Shown here: positions 30,068-39,247 of the stretch, piece by piece
How the letters are laid out: each line of letters opens with the position of its first letter
Numbering within the stretch: the first letter of the stretch is position 1
Origin: an uncultured Alphaproteobacteria bacterium
GTDB lineage: Bacteria > Pseudomonadota > Alphaproteobacteria > Bin95
Direction: 5' to 3'
DNA length: 64,000 nt
Assembly: GCA_937891825.1 (NCBI GenBank)
Contig: CALAHN010000089.1
Span: 118,488-182,487, forward strand
The notes under the pieces: model-generated
The model's input: the letters and a program-made list of their open reading frames with translations, nothing else
What the model was told of the DNA's origin: nothing
The model's database searches: none
Program-made: the position numbers and the translations under genes

Positions 30068-30613
30068 TCAGAGCATGCCGGCGCCGGCGGCAGCGTCGGT
30101 CATGCTCGGATAGCGGCGGGGATTGAAGAGCTGATAATGCCACCATTCCTTCAGGTAGCAGTCCCATCCGGCGGCAGTCATGAGGCCGAGCAGCAGGTGG
30201 CGATTGCGCTGTTGGTCAGGCGTCACGGGCGCGTCATGCCAGGCGTTCGGCGTCAGATCGTCGAACGGGCCGCCCATATCGAGCGGGCGCCCGGCCGCGT
30301 CCAATAGGGTCAGGTCGATCGCGATCCCCCTGGTATGGGGGCCGCCGCGCCTGGGGTCTGCGACATAGTCGCTGCCGGGGGCAAAGCGCCAGAGCGCCCA
30401 TTGGGCTTCGGTCGGGCGAAACGCGTCATAGACACGGAAACGATAGCCCAATCGGCCCGCAAGACCGATGGCGCGCTTGAAGGCTTCTGCTGCGTCGGGG
30501 TGCAGCAAGGCTCGCGGGCGCTTGTAGATGACGGCGCCCGTGAAATTGTTAGGTGTCCCGTAGGCGATTTCGATGTCGATATCGAACGCGGGATTATTCA
30601 GATCAATCAGCAT
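30068..30613 (-). CDS. D-alanyl-D-alanine dipeptidase (VanX/DdpX-like)
   Basis: RVYDAFRPTEAQWALW, HTRGIAIDLTLLD, EWWHYQLF; start trimmed to MLIDLNNPAFD. Confidence 0.9.
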   Translation of the reverse strand: MLIDLNNPAFDIDIEIAYGTPNNFTGAVIYKRPRALLHPDAAEAFKRAIGLAGRLGYRFRVYDAFRPTEAQWALWRFAPGSDYVADPRRGGPHTRGIAIDLTLLDAAGRPLDMGGPFDDLTPNAWHDAPVTPDQQRNRHLLLGLMTAAGWDCYLKEWWHYQLFNPRRYPSMTDAAAGAGML

Positions 30614-30669
30614 TGGCGCGCACCGGCGGTGGATGGTCAGAAGGCTCACGGTGGTTATAGACTGTCGCC

Positions 30670-31308
30670 ATGCTAGGGACCTTTGCAAAATTTGGGGGAA
30701 GTTTCATGTCAGGGGTCGAACCGCTTCGCGATTTCATCCGGGAGATGACCATGCTGGTCGATCGCGCCGGATTAGATGAAACCGCCATCTTCGATGCGGG
30801 CATGCCGCTTCTGGCGCATCTGGTTTCGAAGGATGACTGGCTGCCCGAAGCTTTCGCCGAATCGGGCGCGACCGGTTACCGGCAGTATCTGCTGCATTGC
30901 GATCCGCTCGAGCGATTTTCCGTCGTGAGTTTCGTGTGGGGACCGGGCGCTGCGACGCCGATCCACGATCATACAGTCTGGGGCATGATTGGCATGTTGC
31001 GGGGCGCCGAAACCGCCCTGTCCTTCGACAGAGACACTGCGACCGGCAAGCTGAAGCCCGGCGATAAAAGCCGGCTCAACCCTGGGATGGTCGAACGGGT
31101 ATCGCCCAGGATTGGCGACATCCATGTCGTTCAGAATGTCTATTCGGACCGGCCATCGATCAGCATTCACGTCTATGGCGCGAACATCGGCGCGGTGCGA
31201 CGCCATGTCTTCGATCCCAAGACCGGCGCGGCGTCGTTGTTCGTCAGCGGCTATTCCAGCGGCCAGTGCCCGAACCTTTGGGACCGGACGCAGGAGCAAG
31301 TGGTTTGA
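30670..31308 (+). CDS. Cysteine-dioxygenase-like cupin protein
   Basis: FVWGPGAATPIHDHTVWGMIGMLRGAE; ISIHVYGANIG. Confidence 0.85.
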   Translation: MLGTFAKFGGSFMSGVEPLRDFIREMTMLVDRAGLDETAIFDAGMPLLAHLVSKDDWLPEAFAESGATGYRQYLLHCDPLERFSVVSFVWGPGAATPIHDHTVWGMIGMLRGAETALSFDRDTATGKLKPGDKSRLNPGMVERVSPRIGDIHVVQNVYSDRPSISIHVYGANIGAVRRHVFDPKTGAASLFVSGYSSGQCPNLWDRTQEQVV

Positions 31309-32042
31309 GCGAGACTGGCGTAACGGTCCAGGACCGGGACAGCGTTCGCACGCTGACCTTGGACCGCGCCGAGAAGGCGAACGCCCTTTCGGCGGCAATG
31401 TCCGAAGCGATCCGCGAAGGCGTTCTATCGGCGCCGGTGGCGGGCGTGCGGGCGATCGTGCTGCGGGGCGCCGGCCGGCATTTTTGCGCCGGCTTCGATT
31501 TCGGAGACTTCGAGAGCTTGAGCGACGGCGACCTGGCGCTGCGCTTCCTCCAGGTCGAGGAGATGCTGCAGGCGGTATTCTATTCGCCTGTGCCCGTTCT
31601 GGCGCTCGTCCATGGCCGGGCGGTCGGGGCAGGGGCCGACTTGGCCGCGGCTGCGATGCGGGTCGTCGCCGCGCCTGGCGCGCAGTTCCAGATGCCGGGC
31701 CCGCGCTTCGGGGTCATCCTTGGGACTCGGCGGTTGCGCTACCGTGTCGGCGGGGTCAAAGCCCGGCAGATCCAGATCGAGAATCGCCCGGTTTTGAGCG
31801 ATGAAGCGCTCGCAATCGGCCTCGTGGACGTGCTTGAGCCGCAAGAGACATGGGATGCGGTTGCTGCGTCGTTCGGGGCGGATTATACGGGTCTATCGGC
31901 CGCGACGGTCGCGGCCCTGGCCGGCGTTACGACCGACGATACGCGCGACGCCGATATGGCCGCCCTGGCGCGGTCCGTCGCCGCGCCGGGCCTCAAGGCG
32001 CGGATCGCGGCTTTCCGGGCGGCGGGCGCCAAGCCGCGCTAG
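31305..32042 (+). CDS. Enoyl-CoA hydratase/isomerase
   Basis: VLRGAGRHFCAGFDFGDF, HGRAVGAGADLAAA; likely TTG start overlapping the upstream stop (ORF track start 31266). Confidence 0.88.
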   Translation: MSETGVTVQDRDSVRTLTLDRAEKANALSAAMSEAIREGVLSAPVAGVRAIVLRGAGRHFCAGFDFGDFESLSDGDLALRFLQVEEMLQAVFYSPVPVLALVHGRAVGAGADLAAAAMRVVAAPGAQFQMPGPRFGVILGTRRLRYRVGGVKARQIQIENRPVLSDEALAIGLVDVLEPQETWDAVAASFGADYTGLSAATVAALAGVTTDDTRDADMAALARSVAAPGLKARIAAFRAAGAKPR

Positions 32043-32144
32043 AGCATGACGCGCTCAAATGAGCGCGTGGTCCATGCTCTACCTTATTAATATCGATCAA
32101 ATTATCCAGTCTTAGGCGTTTCCGCCTAAGACTGGTTTGATCTA
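32040..32144 (-). repeat. 105-bp composite palindromic element, full copy 1 (hairpin B then hairpin A on +)
   Basis: TAGAGCATG-ACGCGCTC-AAAT-GAGCGCGT-GGTC-CATGCTCTA ... CCAGTCTTAGGCG-TTTC-CGCCTAAGACTGG-TTTGATCTA; aligns by hand at 92/105 to the reverse complement of copy 2. Confidence 0.9.
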
Positions 32145-32160
32145 AGGCCATCGACCGAGG

Positions 32161-33975
32161 TCAGCGGGAAGAAAGCGCGCGGTTCGCGATCGCGTGACGG
32201 GTTGGTTGCTGCAGCAGGCGGGGCGTCGGCAAGGCAATCGCGTTGCGGTCGAGTTCCGGCCGACCGTAGAGATAGCCCTGCATGAATGTGACTTCTTCCT
32301 TGCGCAGGATGGCGGCTTCGGCTTCCGTCTCGACGCATTCCGCAACCGTATCCAAGCCAAAGCCCTTGGCGAGCCCAAGCAGGGTGCGGATGAACAACTG
32401 ATTGTCCGGCCGGTTCGCCAGATCCTTGATGAACGCGCCGTCGATCTTGACCATGTCGACCGCGAGCGCCTGCAGATTTCGGAACGAGGTGTAACCAGCG
32501 CCGAAATCGTCAAGCGCCACGCCGCAGCCAAGGTCGCGCACAGCGGCGACGAAGCGGGCCGATTCGTCCAGGTCCTGCAGGACGACCGTTTCGGTGATCT
32601 CGATCATCAACCGGGTCGCGATCTCCGGCTGCCCGCGCAACAGCCCGACCAGCTTGCGCAGCCATGCCTGATCGCTCGCCGTCATGCCCGAGATATTCAG
32701 CGTCAGGCGGACATTCAGGTCGCGGTGCAACTCCTCTACTGCAAGGTCGAGCGTGCAGCGATCGATCTGGCGCATCAGCCCAAGTTGTTCGACAACCGGC
32801 ACGAAGGCGCCGGCCGGCAGGATCAGGCCATCGGGGCGGCGCATGCGCAGCAGGCATTCGTAATATTTCGGCTCAAGCGTATGGGTGTCGATGATCGGCT
32901 GGTAGGCCAGCACGAGGCGATTGTCGAGCAGCGCTTCCTGGACCTGCTTGGCGATGCCCATGTCCTGCCGGAGATTGTGGCGCTGCATCTCCGTCAATTG
33001 GTAGGCGACGTGATGGTTGCGGCCTTCCTTCTTAGCCTGGCGCAACGCCATCTCGGCGCGGGACATGACGTCGAATGAGGTCTGGGCCGATGTCGGGAAA
33101 ACGATCCCGCCGACGGAGACGGTGATCGCAACTTCGCCCATGACGGTCTGAATCGCGGATTCGCGGACGCCGACAATGATGCGTTCCGCCATTTCCTCCG
33201 CCATCGCCTCATTGCAGTGATCGAGCAACAGGCCGAAGCAATCGCCCTCAACCCGGCCGATAATGTCGCTGGAACCTGTCAGCTGGTCCAGGCGTTCCGC
33301 GAGGCCGGAAAGCACAGCGTCGCCGATTTCATAGCCGAAGGCGTCGTTGATCATCGCGATATTGTCGATGTCGACCGTCAGGAATGCGCCGGTGCGCCCG
33401 AAGCGACGGCAGGCGGTCAGCGCGAAATCGATGGCCTGGCGTAAGCGGAACCGGTTGAAGTGCCCGGTCAGCTCGTCGTAGTTCGCAAGATATTCCAGGC
33501 GCTGTTCGGCGCGTTTCCTGCTGGTGATGGCGCGCATCACGCCGCGCATGACCAGCGGCCGTCCGTCTGGCAGGAAGTCGGCCTGACCGCGCTCATGCAC
33601 CCAGATGAACTCGCTGTCGCCGCCGCGAAGGCGATACTCGCAATCGAAGCGCGCGCCGGTCGCGAAATGCCGGGACAGGCGTTTCAACCGCTCTTTCAGA
33701 TCTTCGGAATTGATCCGTCCATGAAACAGATCGCCGGTATCGACCGGCGCCAGGCTCTCCAGACCGAAAAATTCTCCGGCCGGGCCAGTCCACTTCAAGG
33801 TATCGCGCGCGACATCCCACTCATAGACAACGTCGCCGGAAGCCGACAACGCAGCCATGAGGTCGGTCTGTACGGTCGTTGCTTGGCCCGCCATGAAGTC
33901 GCACCCTGACTCACGTGCCGGCCGCCGCGCGATCTTCCTGATCGGTTGGCGAACCGGCGCTAAACTTGAGCGCAA
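32161..33975 (-). CDS. PAS-GGDEF-EAL protein with degenerate GGDEF
   Basis: PAS/PAC N-term, GRVEGDCFGLLL in place of GGDEF, EAL domain ECLLRM, DDFGAGYTSF, VDMVKIDGAF. Confidence 0.92.
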   Translation of the reverse strand: MRSSLAPVRQPIRKIARRPARESGCDFMAGQATTVQTDLMAALSASGDVVYEWDVARDTLKWTGPAGEFFGLESLAPVDTGDLFHGRINSEDLKERLKRLSRHFATGARFDCEYRLRGGDSEFIWVHERGQADFLPDGRPLVMRGVMRAITSRKRAEQRLEYLANYDELTGHFNRFRLRQAIDFALTACRRFGRTGAFLTVDIDNIAMINDAFGYEIGDAVLSGLAERLDQLTGSSDIIGRVEGDCFGLLLDHCNEAMAEEMAERIIVGVRESAIQTVMGEVAITVSVGGIVFPTSAQTSFDVMSRAEMALRQAKKEGRNHHVAYQLTEMQRHNLRQDMGIAKQVQEALLDNRLVLAYQPIIDTHTLEPKYYECLLRMRRPDGLILPAGAFVPVVEQLGLMRQIDRCTLDLAVEELHRDLNVRLTLNISGMTASDQAWLRKLVGLLRGQPEIATRLMIEITETVVLQDLDESARFVAAVRDLGCGVALDDFGAGYTSFRNLQALAVDMVKIDGAFIKDLANRPDNQLFIRTLLGLAKGFGLDTVAECVETEAEAAILRKEEVTFMQGYLYGRPELDRNAIALPTPRLLQQPTRHAIANRALSSR

Positions 33976-34027
33976 ACTCTACGGGCGGACCGCTTAAGGA
34001 GAGGTTAGGGCAGGGTGAACCCCGGCT

Positions 34028-35365
34028 TTAAGAAACCGTTGCGATGGCCTTCTTGAGGATGGCCGCCATCTGCTCCATTTCGCTTTCAGTAACGATCAGC
34101 GGCGGCGACATCGCAAGGGAATCGCCGGCCGAGCGGAGGTACAGTCCCTGCGCGAAGCACTCCAGGAAAACATCGAAGCCCCGCTTGCCAGGCTCGCCAG
34201 GCCTTGCCGACAATTCAACGGCGCCCATCAGGCCGACATTCCGGACGTCAATGACATTCGGCGCGTCCGCCATGTCATGCATCAGGGCTTCGAACTTCGG
34301 CGTCAGGCTGGCCGAGCGCTCGAACAGGTTTTCGTCGCGGTAGATGTCGAGCGTCGCCAGTCCGGCCGCGACGGCGAGCGGATGGGCTGAATAGGTATAG
34401 CCGTGGGCCAGTTCGATGGCCCATTCCGGCCCGGTCATGAAGGCGTCATAGATGCCTCTGCCCATGACGATGCCCGATGCGGGCACGGCGCCGTTGGTCA
34501 GGCCCTTCGCAATCGTCATCATGTCCGGCGTTACGCCGAACGCCTCGGACGCAAATGCGGCGCCGACACGGCCAAACCCGGTAATAACCTCATCGAAAAT
34601 CAACAGGATGCCATGCTTGGTGCAGATGTCGCGCAGGCGTTGCAGGTAGCCCTTGGGCGGCGGCAGCACGCCGGTTGAGCCGGGCACCGGCTCCACGATG
34701 ACGGCGGCGATCGTCGAGGGATCGTGCAGTTCGCAAATCGCCTCCAACCGGTCGGCGAATTCTACGCCATGATCCGGCAGGCCGCGGGCGAAGGCGTTGC
34801 GGGCCAGGTCATGGGTGTGCGGCAAATGGTCGACGCCCGGCAGCATGGTCCCGAACATCTTCCGGTTGGCCTTGATGCCGCCGACCGACATGCCGCCGAA
34901 GCCGATGCCGTGGTAGCCGCGCTCGCGGCCGATGAAACGAACACGCTCGGCCTGGCCGCGGGCGCGGTGATAGGCGAGGGCGATCTTCAGCGCCGTATCG
35001 ACAGCTTCGGAGCCGGAATTCGCGAAGAACACCGTATCCAGACCCTTCGGCGCGATGCCGGCGACGCGGGAGGCCAGTTCAAAGGCGGCTGGATGGCCCA
35101 TCTGGAAGCTCGGAGCGTAGTCCATCTGATCGGCCTGGGCCTTGATGGCTTCCGAGATTTCCTTCCGGCCATGGCCGGCATTGACGCACCACAGCCCAGC
35201 CGATCCGTCCAGGATGCGGCGGCCGTCGCGGGCGATGTAATGCACGCCCTCGGCGCCGACCAGCAGACGCGGCTCCTTCTTGAATTGGCGCTGCGCCGTA
35301 AACGGCATGAACAAACTCTCGAGATTATTGATATCGGCGTGGGCGAGAGAAGCTGCGGTCGTCAT
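34028..35365 (-). CDS. Class III aminotransferase (omega-amino acid--pyruvate aminotransferase-like)
   Basis: PLP motif LLIFDEVITGFGRVGAAFASEAFGVTPDMMTIAKGLTNGAVP. Confidence 0.93.
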   Translation of the reverse strand: MTTAASLAHADINNLESLFMPFTAQRQFKKEPRLLVGAEGVHYIARDGRRILDGSAGLWCVNAGHGRKEISEAIKAQADQMDYAPSFQMGHPAAFELASRVAGIAPKGLDTVFFANSGSEAVDTALKIALAYHRARGQAERVRFIGRERGYHGIGFGGMSVGGIKANRKMFGTMLPGVDHLPHTHDLARNAFARGLPDHGVEFADRLEAICELHDPSTIAAVIVEPVPGSTGVLPPPKGYLQRLRDICTKHGILLIFDEVITGFGRVGAAFASEAFGVTPDMMTIAKGLTNGAVPASGIVMGRGIYDAFMTGPEWAIELAHGYTYSAHPLAVAAGLATLDIYRDENLFERSASLTPKFEALMHDMADAPNVIDVRNVGLMGAVELSARPGEPGKRGFDVFLECFAQGLYLRSAGDSLAMSPPLIVTESEMEQMAAILKKAIATVS

Positions 35366-35728
35366 GTCGAGCGCCTTTCCGTCAGTGTCGGTGCGGGATT
35401 ATTGCGCCGGAAAGGTATCACGGCCGGATCGTTTCGCCCAATCAGTAATTCCAGGCGGGCGCTGCCGATCCGGACGGCCGAGAGCGCAAGGCTCGACCGT
35501 GCAGCCGCGCTCTCCTGGTCGATGGGGGCTTAACCGGATCGTCTACATGGATCCGAACTGCCGACGCGATCGTTGCAAGCTGATGTACAGCGCAAATGTT
35601 TTTGACTTTTGTTAACTAACTCAATTAACGTGTTGTTCCATAATTCAGTTTAATCCATCGTGTTGCTTGTAATATGTCGAAAATGCCGTATATATTTGTT
35701 CGATCAAGCAGGAGCATAGGGTAGGACC

Positions 35729-36094
35729 GTGAACGGCCTGAGCCGCATTTTTGAAGACGTCGGCCGTAGCCTCGCGCCCATCAGGGCCGTTGGGCAAGGC
35801 GCGGAGCGTTTTTCATCGGCCAAGACCGACGCACGCCGATTGGACAATGCGGTCAGTCCGGATCGCGCCGCGATCGATTTTTCCGATGATATCGAACTGC
35901 TTGGACGCGGCGGCGGTCGGGGCCGGCCGGTCGTCTCGGTTCCCTCCAGCGCGTTCTTCGCCCAACATATCGGCCAGCATCCGGAAGCACGGAACGAGCG
36001 GCTTGAAAGCATGGCGGCAGACGCTGCCTATCGCGACGCCGCCGATCTCGGCGTATTCCTGCATCGCGCGGAACCGCTGTCGCTCGCGATCTAG
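35729..36094 (+). CDS. Hypothetical protein
   Basis: 121 aa GTG-start ORF MNGLSRIFEDVGRSLAPIRAVGQG..., long AT-rich upstream region. Confidence 0.6.
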   Translation: MNGLSRIFEDVGRSLAPIRAVGQGAERFSSAKTDARRLDNAVSPDRAAIDFSDDIELLGRGGGRGRPVVSVPSSAFFAQHIGQHPEARNERLESMAADAAYRDAADLGVFLHRAEPLSLAI

Positions 36095-36194
36095 TTCAGC
36101 CTGCGTTCTGGCAGACAGCGCCGCAACCCGCGCTGCATCTGGCAGCTTGCGTCGGCGGATCGGTTTGCTTTCATTGCCTTGAGAAGGATGTTTC

Positions 36195-36923
36195 ATGCAA
36201 TTGCACCGGATGACCTGGCCCGAGGTCGAAGTCTACCTGAAGACCAAGACGGGACTGATCGTCCCGATCGGCTCGACCGAGCAGCATGGTCCGAATGGCC
36301 CGATCGGCACCGATGTCATCTGCCCGGAGCATGTCGCGATCAAGGTCGGCGCAGCCGACCAGGTGATCGTCGCGCCGACCATCGCGTTCGGTATGGCCCA
36401 GCACCATCTGGCGTTTCCCGGCACCATGAGCTTGAAACCGGCGACGCTGCTGCTGGTCCTCAAGGACCTGATCCAGTCGCTCGCGGGACATGGGTTCGAC
36501 CGGATTTACTTCCTGAACGGTCACGGCGGGAATATTGCGACCGTCACCGCGGCATTTTCCGAGATCTACGCGGACATGGGGGAATCTGCGCCGAAGCTGA
36601 AGCTGCACAACTGGTTCATGGGGCCGAGAACGCGCAAGCTATGCAAGGAGCTTTACGGCGACGCCGAAGGAAGCCATGCGACGCCTTCCGAAGTCGCGTT
36701 GGCGTGGCATGCCTGGCCGGAAACCGAGAAGCACATGCCGATCGAGCCCAGGATCGCGCCGCGCGGCGTCATTCGCGGCGCCGCGGATTACCGCCGCCAG
36801 TTCCCGGATGGGCGCATCGGCTCCGATCCCAGCCTTGCGACCATCGCTGACGGCGGCCGTATTCTTGAAGCGGCGGTCGCGGATGTTCGGGAGAATTTCG
36901 CCGCCTTTGCCCGGGAAAGCTGA
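36195..36923 (+). CDS. Creatininase-family amidohydrolase
   Basis: LIVPIGSTEQHGPNGPIGTD, FLNGHGGN. Confidence 0.93.
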   Translation: MQLHRMTWPEVEVYLKTKTGLIVPIGSTEQHGPNGPIGTDVICPEHVAIKVGAADQVIVAPTIAFGMAQHHLAFPGTMSLKPATLLLVLKDLIQSLAGHGFDRIYFLNGHGGNIATVTAAFSEIYADMGESAPKLKLHNWFMGPRTRKLCKELYGDAEGSHATPSEVALAWHAWPETEKHMPIEPRIAPRGVIRGAADYRRQFPDGRIGSDPSLATIADGGRILEAAVADVRENFAAFARES

Positions 36924-37011
36924 GCGGAACTGCCCGCATTAACAAAATTTAGACTGTTCAGGCCTAGCCTTTTTTTCCTGTCCGTCTGGAAGAATGCCTC
37001 GGGGAGATGAA

Positions 37012-37446
37012 ATGGGCCTGGATCGCAGCAAGGTCAGAAAAATCAACGACGGCGAAGAGTCCTATCGTGGCGACGTCCAACGGCTTCTGGCGGACGCCAG
37101 GGCTGTGTTCATCGAGTGGGCTGATAACGCGCTGAAGGAGGCGTCCGGCCAGGTCGACGGCCTTGCCGGTCCTGAATTTGCGGCCGCCCGCGATGCGATC
37201 TTCGGCGTGTTCCATGATGTGAAAGGCGCCGGCGGCGGCGTCGGCCTGGACCTGATGTCCGACATTGGCGCCTCGGGCTGCGATTTTTTGCGCGAGCTCG
37301 ACGCCCCAAGCCGGAAGGCCGCCAAGGTCGTGAAAGCGCATATCGTTACCGCCCAGGGCGTTCTGGCGGCTGGCATTGATGGCGATGGCGGCGCGGCGGG
37401 GCAGGCGCTCGCGGAGAAATTGCGCGGCTATACGCTCGATTCCTGA
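37012..37446 (+). CDS. HPt (histidine phosphotransfer) domain protein
   Basis: FGVFHDVKGAGGGVGLDLMSDIGASGCDFLREL fits the HxxKG...G HPt motif; start trimmed to MGLDRSK. Confidence 0.75.
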   Translation: MGLDRSKVRKINDGEESYRGDVQRLLADARAVFIEWADNALKEASGQVDGLAGPEFAAARDAIFGVFHDVKGAGGGVGLDLMSDIGASGCDFLRELDAPSRKAAKVVKAHIVTAQGVLAAGIDGDGGAAGQALAEKLRGYTLDS

Positions 37447-37620
37447 TTGAGATCATAGGGATGGAGTTTGGATCGCGGGATCGCCTGAGCGCGCCACGCC
37501 CTATGCGGCCTGGCGCAAATCGAGTATTGCGTTGCTTTCGCACGATCTTTTTATTGGAAGGATTGAGTGACCGACCGATGGGCGCGCCCGACGCGTCCCG
37601 CAACAATGGAAGATTGCAGA

Positions 37621-37923
37621 ATGAAACCAGAAATTTTTGCCGATGGCTTCAGCGCCGTGACGTTCCGCAATGGGATGATCCGCATGGATCTGGGCAGTTT
37701 GCCGATCGGCAACCAGGGCGAATCCCAGTCGAATGACATGGATGCCCATCATCGCCTTGTGCTGACGCCTCAAGGCTTCCTTCAGGGTCTGGCGCTGATG
37801 CAGGATCTGGCGCGGCGCCTGGCAGAAGCTGGCGTCATTCGCCGCACGGAAGCTGAGCCGCCGGCGGTCTCCGCCGACGTGCAAGGCAATTCCGTCGCCG
37901 ACAAGGCCTCGGACAAGCTTTAG
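37621..37923 (+). CDS. Conserved hypothetical protein
   Basis: 100 aa MKPEIFADGFSAVTFRNGMIRMDLGSLP...RLVLTPQGFLQGLALMQDLARRLAEAGVI. Confidence 0.65.
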   Translation: MKPEIFADGFSAVTFRNGMIRMDLGSLPIGNQGESQSNDMDAHHRLVLTPQGFLQGLALMQDLARRLAEAGVIRRTEAEPPAVSADVQGNSVADKASDKL

Positions 37924-37940
37924 CGCGAGGGCAGCCCGGT

Positions 37941-38372
37941 TCAGGGCGCGCGGTTTTCCGATGCCCGGAGCAATCCGAGGACGCCGACAGCCGCTGTCCA
38001 GATCGTCGCGGCGCCCATTACCAGATATCCCAGGCCGAACAGCAGGATCAGGGGCGCGCCGATGATCGTCAGGGCCAGCCAGATCCAGAACATGCGAATG
38101 ATGGCCGAGAAATGGCTTTGCCAGAGCGGCGGGGCGTCGCTTCGCTTGACATAAGCCACCACGACGGCGGCGACGCCGCCGATGAAGGTGAACAGCCCGG
38201 CCAGCAGCAAGACCCAGGCGAGGAGCGCGAGGGTCCGGTAGTCTTCCCCGGGCTCGGTCGGCGCTCCGCCCTGCGGCGGGCCGTCCTGGCGGCCGTGGGC
38301 GGGACTGGCGTTCGCGCCTCCCGCAGGATCCCAGGTCGCATCGCTTTCCGGTCGGACCGGCGGATTTGCCAT
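37941..38372 (-). CDS. DUF4870-like small membrane protein
   Basis: 143 aa; Pro-rich N-term then three hydrophobic segments LALLAWVLLLAGLFTFIGGVAAVVVAYVKR. Confidence 0.8.
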   Translation of the reverse strand: MANPPVRPESDATWDPAGGANASPAHGRQDGPPQGGAPTEPGEDYRTLALLAWVLLLAGLFTFIGGVAAVVVAYVKRSDAPPLWQSHFSAIIRMFWIWLALTIIGAPLILLFGLGYLVMGAATIWTAAVGVLGLLRASENRAP

Positions 38373-38440
38373 TATCGCCTCCTCAAGAGTTTTCCTGACT
38401 TCGCGTCATTCCCAATATAGGGATGGCGGGGGCCGCGCGC

Positions 38441-39154
38441 TCATCTCGGCGCGGGATGCGCTAGCGCAGCGTCGATTTCATCCAGAATTGCGCATGCGGC
38501 CGCCCGTGGGTCCGTGGCATGGACGATCGGGCGGCCGACTACGAGCAAGTCCGCGCCGTCCCTGATCGCGGAAGCAGGTGTGGCGACGCGCTTCTGATCT
38601 TGCGCGTCGCTTCCGGCCGGACGAATGCCAGGCGTCACCAGGAACGCGCCGGGGGCCAGCAGCTCGCGCAGCATGCGCGCTTCTTGGGCGGATGCGACGA
38701 CGCCGTCCGCGCCGGCGGCGATCGCGGTTTGCGCGCGAGCGCGAACCAGCGCCGAAACGCCGTCGCGCCAGCCTTCCGCCTCAAGGTCGCTGGCGTCGAG
38801 CGAGGTCAGCACCGTCACGCCGACGATCTTCGTGGCGCTGCCAGCTTTCGCTGCAGCGGCAGCCCGGACCACAGGCGCGACCGCATGCACAGTCACCAGA
38901 TCGGCGCCAGCCCGAACTGCGCCCGCGACGGCATTCGCGACGGTCTGGTCGATATCGTGAAACTTGTAGTCAAGGAACACGCGCTTTCCTGCGTCCTTCA
39001 GGTCGCGCACCAGGGCTTCGCCGCCCTGGACCGCGAGCGCCAGCCCGATCTTGTGCCAAAGGACCGCATCCCCAAGTTGCTCCGCCATGCGGCGCGCAGC
39101 GTCTGCGTCGGGCAGGTCGAGGGCCGCGCAAAGGCGGGCGCGTGGATCGGACAT
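38441..39154 (-). CDS. pyrF: Orotidine-5'-phosphate decarboxylase
   Basis: [57 protein letters not shown]. Confidence 0.96.
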   Translation of the reverse strand: MSDPRARLCAALDLPDADAARRMAEQLGDAVLWHKIGLALAVQGGEALVRDLKDAGKRVFLDYKFHDIDQTVANAVAGAVRAGADLVTVHAVAPVVRAAAAAKAGSATKIVGVTVLTSLDASDLEAEGWRDGVSALVRARAQTAIAAGADGVVASAQEARMLRELLAPGAFLVTPGIRPAGSDAQDQKRVATPASAIRDGADLLVVGRPIVHATDPRAAACAILDEIDAALAHPAPR

Positions 39155-39247
39155 GGGGCAATCTCCGTAATTCCGGCGTTTGGCGCTTGCGCCGTCATCG
39201 CCGCCATCGAAACATGGGTCGACGAACCCATACCGGAGTCGCGCCAG

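Noticed and set aside
35610-35635. Possible CtrA box (TTAA-N7-TTAA) in GTTAACTAACTCAATTAAC
   Set aside because: Spacing between TTAA half-sites is 9, not 7; insufficient on its own.
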